A DNA stretch of 64,000 bases from Rhodobacter flavimaris (GTDB taxonomy: Bacteria > Pseudomonadota > Alphaproteobacteria > Rhodobacterales > Rhodobacteraceae): the NCBI RefSeq assembly GCF_021378075.1, contig NZ_JAJUOS010000007.1:62001-126000 (forward strand). Reading direction: 5' to 3'. The notes under the pieces were generated by a model. The model was given only the letters and a program-made list of their open reading frames with translations, was not told the origin of the DNA and did not search any database. Every line of letters starts with the position of its first letter. The first letter of the stretch is position 1. Position numbers and translations under genes: made by a program. Positions 58,505-64,000 of this stretch are shown here, piece after piece.

Positions 58505-59626
58505 TCAGCCGTAAACCATTACCCGGTCGCCCGCGCCGACTACGAACTTGCGCACGTCCCGGAACCCCGGCGGGTCTTTCTCAGCCAGCACCTGGAACGG
58601 CCGCTGCGGCAAGATCAACGCACGGCGCAACCGCGTCGCCCCGTGATCCTCACCCACCCCGGAAAACGGATCGAGCCGGAATACCTGCCGCTCGGTCTCG
58701 CTGAACCAGCCCTTCTCGATCTCGACGCGCTCGGCCTCCAGCTCCTCAATGGCCCAGGCAAGCGCCCAGTCCTCGCCTGCGGGCGCGCGAGCATCCTCCA
58801 GCACCTCGCGGATCGGCCCGCTTTGCAAGGTATAGGCCGAGGAATACATTGGCCCCAGATGCATCCGGCGCAGCCCCTTGGGATGTAAATCAGTGAAATC
58901 GGTATCGAACCCCTTGGCGATGGTGATCAGCTTCAACCCGCCGACCGACTGCGCCATCAAATGCGCGCGCACCTGCTCCCACCGGCCGATATCCTTGGGC
59001 AGTGAGGTGCGCCCGCTGTCCTCGACATCGAGAATATAGACCACCGGCACATTGAGCTGACTGTCATAGACGGCCCAATGCAGCTTGTAGGCGCGCCGCC
59101 CGCGCGGCAGATCGCCCCGCCACTCGGCCACCGGATGCACCTGCGCCCAGAACTGCCCTCCCGCTGCCAGCGCCTCGTAGTAAAGCCGCTGGCTCAGAGC
59201 GAATTGCAGATCGGTCGGTACAGCGCGTTCACCCACGATGCGGCGCACCATGCGATCTTTCAGCTCCTCGACGCCTGCCATTCCCGACAGCGCCCCGGCG
59301 GCCTGTGCCGCGTCATTGGCCATCGAGACCAGCTCCTGAAAGATCGGAAAGCCGCTCTCGTGCAGGTCAATCGTCAGATGCCGCCGCGCAGGGCCGACAA
59401 TCCGACCCGCGATCAGGTATTTCAGCGAAAGCGCCCGGAAGGTCGCGGCCACAGCCTCGGCGTAGCCCGCAAGGATGGCCGTGTCCGAGCCCGGCAACTC
59501 CCCCTCCATCTGCCGGGCCACGCCCGACATGATCCGGGTGATCCGCTCGAACTTGGCAAAGTAGCGCCGGGCGGCGAATTCGTCGTTCAGGACGTGATGA
59601 TCGTTGGTCAGCTCGGTCTTGGGCAC
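58505..59626 (-). CDS. Module gene 2: 373-aa protein of unknown function
   Basis: A 373-residue soluble protein that I do not recognise. It starts with GTG at 59626, directly abutting the TAA of gene 1 (TAAGTG). Helical N-terminal half (FAARRYFAKFERITRIMSG, YAEAVAATFRALSLKYLI), then a more beta-like second half with RGRRAYKLHWAVYDSQLN, NVPVVYILDVEDSG and KLITIAKGFDTDFTDLHPKG. No cofactor motif, signal peptide or membrane segment is visible. It ends IVGPARR... to VVGAGDRVMVYG. The regular charge pattern suggests a protein-protein role. A REP-like hairpin separates it from the ATPase. Confidence 0.82.
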   Translation of the reverse strand: MPKTELTNDHHVLNDEFAARRYFAKFERITRIMSGVARQMEGELPGSDTAILAGYAEAVAATFRALSLKYLIAGRIVGPARRHLTIDLHESGFPIFQELVSMANDAAQAAGALSGMAGVEELKDRMVRRIVGERAVPTDLQFALSQRLYYEALAAGGQFWAQVHPVAEWRGDLPRGRRAYKLHWAVYDSQLNVPVVYILDVEDSGRTSLPKDIGRWEQVRAHLMAQSVGGLKLITIAKGFDTDFTDLHPKGLRRMHLGPMYSSAYTLQSGPIREVLEDARAPAGEDWALAWAIEELEAERVEIEKGWFSETERQVFRLDPFSGVGEDHGATRLRRALILPQRPFQVLAEKDPPGFRDVRKFVVGAGDRVMVYG

Positions 59627-60703
59627 TTAGCCACCGTAGAGGTTCTTGTCGTGCTTCTCGACAATCGCGGCGAAGCGACGGGCGAACCGCTCATCGGCCT
59701 TCGCCTTCTGCTCCAAAACCTTGCGCGCAAAGACCATGTGGCCCTCATGCGCCTCCAGCATCTCGGCCATCTTCGAGTTGGTTGCGGCGCCAATCCCGGC
59801 CATGGCAGTCTGCGCCTCCTGATCGGTCTGCACGCCGATCTCGTTGATCCGGTGCGCGATGTCCTGCTGCTGCGCGGTCTTGAGCGATTTCGTCAGCGCA
59901 TCGTAAAGCACCACGCGCTGCTGCGTGTCGGTCGCCAGCTTGTTGATCAGCACCATCTGCGTCGCGGCCTGGTTGGTCAGGCTGTCCACCCAGGTCTTGC
60001 CCTTCTCGATATAGCGCTCGAGCGTCTGCGACTTCGCGAGCTTGACCTGCTCATCCTGCACCATGGCGTTGTAACGCTGATTGAGCGCGGCCAACTCCGT
60101 TTCCAGCCGGGTGCGTGCCGCCGCATCCTGCTCGACCGAGATCTTGTTCTCCAACTCGATGATCTTCGGGTCAATCGCCAGAATCTCGGCACGCACGGCC
60201 TCCAGATCGGCCACGGTGGTTTCCCGATCCGCCAGCGTCGCCGACAGGTTCGTCTCGACCTTGCCCTTCTGGTCGTTCAGCACCGCCAACTGCCCTTCGA
60301 GCAGCTTGACGATCGTGTCGGACTTGGCGATCAGATCCTGCAATTTCGCGTCGATCGAGGCCGCGCGCAAACGCTCGGCCCGCATCGCTTCGGATTTCTG
60401 CCGGGCGAACATGCCAACAAAGCTCTCCCACCCGGTCTTGGTGCGCAGTTCCTCGAAATCGCGCGAAAACCCGGCGGTCACATCGTCCAGCCCCATGATC
60501 AGCTCGGCAATATTGGCATTCATCGCATCGGCATGGGCCTGCACATCGGACAGCGTCGCGTTCTCGATATCGAGCGAGAATTGCTCCCCCGCATCCGCCT
60601 TGGCCTTCGCCGCCTCGATCCGCGAGGTCATCTCGGTAATGCGCGCCTGCGCCTCGGCTACCTGCTTCTGGCTTTGCTCAATCTGCGCGTCGAAACCGGC
60701 CAT
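59627..60703 (-). CDS. Module gene 1: coiled-coil protein, TelA/PspA-like
   Basis: A 358-residue, almost entirely helical protein rich in Ala, Glu, Gln and Lys. It has long heptad stretches: 5-55 (IEQSQKQVAEAQARITEM), 120-210 (LAVLNDQKGKVETNL, ADLEAVRAEILAIDPKI) and 210-330. The order and length resemble TelA (toxic-anion-resistance) proteins, with some look of PspA. There is no signal or membrane helix. The start at 60703 follows GGAGGG; the frame to 60715 would need an ATT start. It opens the operon, 148 bases from a divergent M20 gene. As a member of an ATPase-membrane protein operon it could be the polymerising or stress-sensing component; this is inference. Confidence 0.84.
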   Translation of the reverse strand: MAGFDAQIEQSQKQVAEAQARITEMTSRIEAAKAKADAGEQFSLDIENATLSDVQAHADAMNANIAELIMGLDDVTAGFSRDFEELRTKTGWESFVGMFARQKSEAMRAERLRAASIDAKLQDLIAKSDTIVKLLEGQLAVLNDQKGKVETNLSATLADRETTVADLEAVRAEILAIDPKIIELENKISVEQDAAARTRLETELAALNQRYNAMVQDEQVKLAKSQTLERYIEKGKTWVDSLTNQAATQMVLINKLATDTQQRVVLYDALTKSLKTAQQQDIAHRINEIGVQTDQEAQTAMAGIGAATNSKMAEMLEAHEGHMVFARKVLEQKAKADERFARRFAAIVEKHDKNLYGG

Positions 60704-60851
60704 CGCACCCTCCAATGTTAATCACTTTCACAAATCTGGGGAGGCCTTGTCGCAATTTCCAGACCCCGCCACCGAAAGGCTAACGAAAACCGCCGTACCC
60801 CGCCACAGCTTTCGGTTGCGCCCCCGCCCGCATCGCCGCTAGCCTTGCGCC

Positions 60852-62132
60852 ATGGACCTGAGCACCCGCATCAAGCTGGAGATAGACTCGCGCCGCGACG
60901 AGCTTGTCGCGTTGACGCAAGACCTGATCCGCATTCCCACACTCAACCCGCCCGGCCGGCATTACCGAGAGATCTGCGACTACCTCGCCGAGCGCCTCGC
61001 GCGGCAGGGCTTCAAGGTCGAACTGATCCGCGCCCATAACGCGCCGGGCGACAGCGACGCCTACCCGCGCTGGAACCTCCTCGCCCGGCGTGAGGGCGCG
61101 GCACCGGGCGATTGTGTGCATTTCAACTCGCATCACGACGTGGTCGAGGTTGGCCACGGCTGGACCCGCGATCCCTTCGGTGGCGAGGTCGAGGGCGACC
61201 GAGTCTACGGCCGCGGCGCTTGCGACATGAAGGGGGGCCTCGCCGCCTCGGTCATCGCCGCCGAGGCGTTCATCGCCGCCTGCCCCGACTATCGCGGCGC
61301 CATCGAGATCTCCGCCACCGCAGATGAGGAATCGGGCGGCTACGGCGGCGTGGCCTACCTGGCCGCGCAAGGCTACTTCGCCCCCGAGCGCGTCCAGCAC
61401 GTCATCATCCCCGAACCGCTGCACAAGGATCAGATCTGCCTCGGCCATCGCGGCGTCTGGTGGGCCGAGATCGAGACGCACGGACGCATCGCCCATGGTT
61501 CGATGCCCTTCCTCGGCGACAGCGCGATCCGGCATATGAGCGCGGTTCTGGCCGAAATGGAAGAAACGCTCTACCCGCTGCTCGCTTCCAAACGCACCGA
61601 GATGCCGGTGATCCCCGAAGGCGCGCGCCAATCCACGCTCAACGTCAACGCCATTCACGGCGGCGCGCCCGAACAAGCCCCCGACTTCACCGGCCTGCCC
61701 GCTCCATGCGTGGCCGACCGCTGCCGCATCGTCATCGACCGCCGCTTCCTGATCGAGGAGCAGATCGACGAGGTGAAATCCGAGATCACTGCGATGATGG
61801 AGCGCATCCGTGCAAGCCGCCCCGGCTTCAGCTACGAGATCCGCGACCTCTTCGAAGTGCAGCCCACGATGACCGACCGCGATGCCCCGGTCGTGCGCTC
61901 GACCGCCGCCGCGATCGAGGCGGTTCTGGGCCGCGAGGCCGCCTATGTCGTCAGCCCCGGCACCTATGACCAGAAGCATATCGACCGCATCGGCCGACTG
62001 AAAAACTGCATCGCCTATGGCCCAGGCCTGCTCGAACTTGCGCACCAACCCGACGAATGGGTCGGAATCACCGATATGTCGGATGCGGCCAAGGTCATGG
62101 CGCTGGTTCTTGCCGAACTCCTCGCGGCCTGA
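60852..62132 (+). CDS. M20-family deacylase (ArgE/DapE type)
   Basis: A 426-residue zinc amidohydrolase. Metal motifs are VHFNSHHDVVEVG near residue 93 and YGRGACDMKGGLAAS near 122; the general-base Glu pair is in ATADEESGGYGG near 157; IPEPLHKDQICLGHRG and the last His in IAYGPGLLELAHQPDEWV complete the set. Members remove acyl groups from N-acylated amino acids such as N-acetylornithine; the actual substrate is unclear and neighbours give no hint. It diverges from the coiled-coil gene. Confidence 0.92.
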   Translation: MDLSTRIKLEIDSRRDELVALTQDLIRIPTLNPPGRHYREICDYLAERLARQGFKVELIRAHNAPGDSDAYPRWNLLARREGAAPGDCVHFNSHHDVVEVGHGWTRDPFGGEVEGDRVYGRGACDMKGGLAASVIAAEAFIAACPDYRGAIEISATADEESGGYGGVAYLAAQGYFAPERVQHVIIPEPLHKDQICLGHRGVWWAEIETHGRIAHGSMPFLGDSAIRHMSAVLAEMEETLYPLLASKRTEMPVIPEGARQSTLNVNAIHGGAPEQAPDFTGLPAPCVADRCRIVIDRRFLIEEQIDEVKSEITAMMERIRASRPGFSYEIRDLFEVQPTMTDRDAPVVRSTAAAIEAVLGREAAYVVSPGTYDQKHIDRIGRLKNCIAYGPGLLELAHQPDEWVGITDMSDAAKVMALVLAELLAA

Positions 62133-62144
62133 TCCATTCTTCTT

Positions 62145-62183
62145 GGCCCAAATACCTCGGGGGTGAGGGGGCAGCGCCCCCTC
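62145..62183. repeat. REP-like element, copy 2
   Basis: GGCCCAAATACCTCGGGGGT followed by hairpin GAGGGGGC-AGC-GCCCCCTC (62165-62183). It matches copy 1 (58442) in the head and in the hairpin with the same loop, and sits between convergent genes. Confidence 0.72.
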
Positions 62184-62187
62184 GTCT

Positions 62188-63174
62188 TCAGATCAGACCC
62201 TGCGCGCGGAACAGCGCCTTGATGTCGCTCTCGGGCCGCGCGCCGAAATGGCTGATCACCTCGGCCGCCGCGATGCAGCCCATCCGCCCGGCGGTTTCAA
62301 GGCTCTGCCCGGTCGCGTAACCGTAAAGGAACCCGGCCGCGAACTGATCGCCCGCCCCGGTCGTATCCACCGGCACCACGCGATGCACCGGCACCTCGAC
62401 CCGCTCATCCCCGCGCAGGATCAACACATCTGCGCCCGAGCGCGTGCAGACCACCAGCCCGCATTCCGAGGCCGCCTGCGTCAGCGCGCCCTCCAGATCG
62501 GTCTGATAGAGCGAGGCCCATTCGTGTTCGTTCCCGATCACGTAATCCATCTGCTCGCGCACAAGACGGCGGAAATCGGCGCGGTGCCGATCGACGCAGA
62601 ACGGGTCCGACAGGGAAATCCCGGCCTTGCCGCCGCCACGGTGGCACCCCTGCGCGGCTTTCAGGAATGCGGCCTTGCCGTGATCCTTGTCGAACAGATA
62701 GCCCTCAAGGAACAGAAGCTCGGTATTCTCGACCACCTCAAGCGACACATCCTCGGTCGAGACCTCGGCCGAAATCCCCAGATAGGTATTCATCGAGCGC
62801 TCGCCATCCGGCGTCACGAAGATCATCGAGCGCGAGGTAGGCAGATCGGCCTTGGGCACGGGGCGGTTCGGGAAATCCGTCCCCTCGCCATTCAGCGCAA
62901 CCTCGTAGAACCGACCAAGCGCGTCATCGCGCACGCGCCCGATATAGGCCGCGCTCAGTCCCAGGTTCCCCAGCCCCGCAATCGTATTGCCGACCGAGCC
63001 GCCGGGCGCCTGCGTGCGATCCTTCATCGCGGCATAAAGCGTTTCGGCGCGCTCGCGCTCGATCAGCTGCATGATGCCCTTCTCGATCCCCATCATCTCG
63101 AGAAAGCTGTCGTCGCATTGCGCGATCACGTCCACGATGGCGTTGCCGATTCCGACAACCTGATACTGTTTCAC
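62188..63174 (-). CDS. PfkB-family carbohydrate/adenosine kinase
   Basis: A 328-residue ribokinase-superfamily protein. The N-terminal GIGNAIVDVIAQ and GGSVGNTIAGLGNLG are the substrate-side motifs; VDTTGAGDQFAAGFLYG near residue 282 has the anion-hole and catalytic Asp. It resembles bacterial adenosine kinase and other PfkB members; the exact sugar or nucleoside is uncertain. It starts with GTG at 63174, after GAGGAGAAGACCCT, and overlaps the nth stop (GTGA), so translation is coupled. Confidence 0.9.
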   Translation of the reverse strand: MKQYQVVGIGNAIVDVIAQCDDSFLEMMGIEKGIMQLIERERAETLYAAMKDRTQAPGGSVGNTIAGLGNLGLSAAYIGRVRDDALGRFYEVALNGEGTDFPNRPVPKADLPTSRSMIFVTPDGERSMNTYLGISAEVSTEDVSLEVVENTELLFLEGYLFDKDHGKAAFLKAAQGCHRGGGKAGISLSDPFCVDRHRADFRRLVREQMDYVIGNEHEWASLYQTDLEGALTQAASECGLVVCTRSGADVLILRGDERVEVPVHRVVPVDTTGAGDQFAAGFLYGYATGQSLETAGRMGCIAAAEVISHFGARPESDIKALFRAQGLI

Positions 63175-63815
63175 AGGGTCTTCTCCTCGAACTGGCACAG
63201 GTCACGGATGTGACAGGCACCGCATTTTGGCTTGCGTGCGACGCAGATATACCGGCCGTGCAGGATCAGCCAGTGATGCGCTTGGCGCTGGTATTCGACG
63301 GGCACGTTATCCTCGATGGCACGCTCGACCACATCGACATCCTTGCCCGGACAGATGCCGGTGCGGTTGCCGACGCGAAAGATATGCGTGTCGACTGCCT
63401 GCGCCGGATGCCCCCACCACATGTTCAGCACCACATTCGCGGTCTTGCGCCCGACACCCGGCAGGCTCATCAGCGCGGCGCGCGACGAGGGCACCTGACC
63501 ATCGAACCGCTCCACCAGGATCCGGCTCAGCTTGATGACGTTCTTGGCCTTCTGCCGAAAGAGGCCGATAGTCTTGATATGCTCGGTCAGGCCTTCCTCG
63601 CCAAGCGCCAGCATCTTTTCGGGCGTATCGGCAATGGGCCACAGCGCGCGGGTGGCCTTGTTCACGCCCGCATCGGTGGCCTGCGCCGAAAGCGCCACGG
63701 CGACCAGAAGGGTGAAGGCGTTGGTGTGCTCAAGCTCCCCTTTCGGGTGGGGCTCACCCGCCTCGAACCGGCGGAACACCTCTTGCATATCTTTATATTC
63801 AAGCTGTCTGACCAT
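63171..63815 (-). CDS. nth: Endonuclease III
   Basis: A 214-residue DNA glycosylase/AP lyase for oxidised pyrimidines. The helix-hairpin-helix is SLPGVGRKTANVVLN near 112, whose Lys is the nucleophile; the catalytic Asp is in AVDTHIFRVGNRTG; the [4Fe-4S] cluster Cys are in CVARKPKCGACHIRDLC (spacing 6-2-5). Length is normal. The ATG at 63815 gives the usual N-terminus; the frame is open further to 63860 without support. It is coupled to the downstream PfkB gene. Confidence 0.95.
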   Translation of the reverse strand: MVRQLEYKDMQEVFRRFEAGEPHPKGELEHTNAFTLLVAVALSAQATDAGVNKATRALWPIADTPEKMLALGEEGLTEHIKTIGLFRQKAKNVIKLSRILVERFDGQVPSSRAALMSLPGVGRKTANVVLNMWWGHPAQAVDTHIFRVGNRTGICPGKDVDVVERAIEDNVPVEYQRQAHHWLILHGRYICVARKPKCGACHIRDLCQFEEKTL

Positions 63816-63928
63816 GGCCCTGCTATGCCCGCCCCGACCGCATCGGGCAAGAGGCGGCACACGCGAAACCGCAGCTTTCGGGTCGCAAGGCTGCCACGCG
63901 CGGCCTAGAATGTCTGCAAGGAGGCACC

Positions 63929-64000
63929 ATGACCCACGTCCAACCCACTGAGCAAGGCTACCACTACCGCGTCATCGCCCGCGCGCTTGAGGCCATCGAC
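63929..64000 (+). CDS. Start of an Ada-like / methylated-DNA repair gene (partial)
   Basis: Only 24 codons are present before the window ends. The translation begins MTHVQPTEQGYHYRVIARAL, the opening seen in the bifunctional AraC-type HTH plus methylguanine-DNA methyltransferase proteins of alphaproteobacteria. The Shine-Dalgarno AAGGAGG lies five bases upstream. Location beside nth is consistent with a DNA repair role. The identification rests on about 15 residues and is tentative. Confidence 0.55.
   Translation, partial: MTHVQPTEQGYHYRVIARALEAID

Overview
The window reads as a stretch of core chromosome from a high-GC alphaproteobacterium of the Rhodobacteraceae (Rhodobacterales). Support comes from strongly GC-biased third codon positions, the gene set (cytochrome b561, CcmE, a gene-transfer-agent-type holin and endolysin, ALDH16 beside deoC, a MerR-controlled beta-oxidation locus, TTTGCAAA boxes before a propionyl-CoA synthetase) and frequent overlapping start/stop codons. 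I cannot fix the genus. I see no rRNA, tRNA, CRISPR array, insertion sequence or prophage. About 56 genes fill the window, with two gaps longer than 300 bases (27230-27575 and 46905-47284).

Region by region. 1-335: partial PaaI-type thioesterase. 505-8676: two paralogous MerR regulators, then an acyl-CoA degradation locus (acyl-CoA dehydrogenase, GFA protein, small protein, GST, thiolase, cupin, FadB-type fusion). 8725-10343: Hint-domain protein and EamA exporter. 10468-12093: acyl-CoA ligase. Copies of a 13-bp motif close to TGACGTWACGTNA lie before the second MerR gene, before the GST-thiolase-FadB unit and before the ligase, so these units look like one regulon. 12218-13874: a protein resembling a dead M48 peptidase and a SPOR protein. 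13939-17522: cdd-deoA-deoB-upp nucleoside salvage operon. 17704-22104: malic enzyme and propionyl-CoA synthetase. 22161-27229: nadK, glyA, a hydrolase, cytochrome b561 and small envelope proteins. 27576-31749: RND efflux pair. 31785-38832: GMC oxidoreductase, Kdo transferase, DUF1178, SDR, metG, arginase. 38836-42364: GTA-type holin and endolysin below ccmE and argC, then murI. 42453-46904: indolepyruvate ferredoxin oxidoreductase and a divergent LysR gene, followed by a structured RNA candidate. 47285-50304: purL, BolA and monothiol glutaredoxin. 50478-53772: deoC and a two-domain ALDH16.

The least explained part is 53805-60703: seven same-strand genes, mostly touching or overlapping, encoding a TelA/PspA-like coiled-coil protein, an unrecognised 373-aa protein, a AAA+ ATPase with a long N-terminal extension, three small or medium membrane proteins and a 463-aa protein of unknown function. 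The layout (coiled-coil partner, dedicated ATPase, several inner-membrane proteins) suggests an envelope-maintenance or membrane-remodelling machine. This is my candidate for an undescribed system.

The right end (60852-64000) holds an M20 deacylase, a PfkB-family kinase translationally coupled to nth, and the start of an Ada-like gene. Most start codons were chosen from Shine-Dalgarno position and overlap with the upstream gene. Family names come from motif recognition, not database searches.
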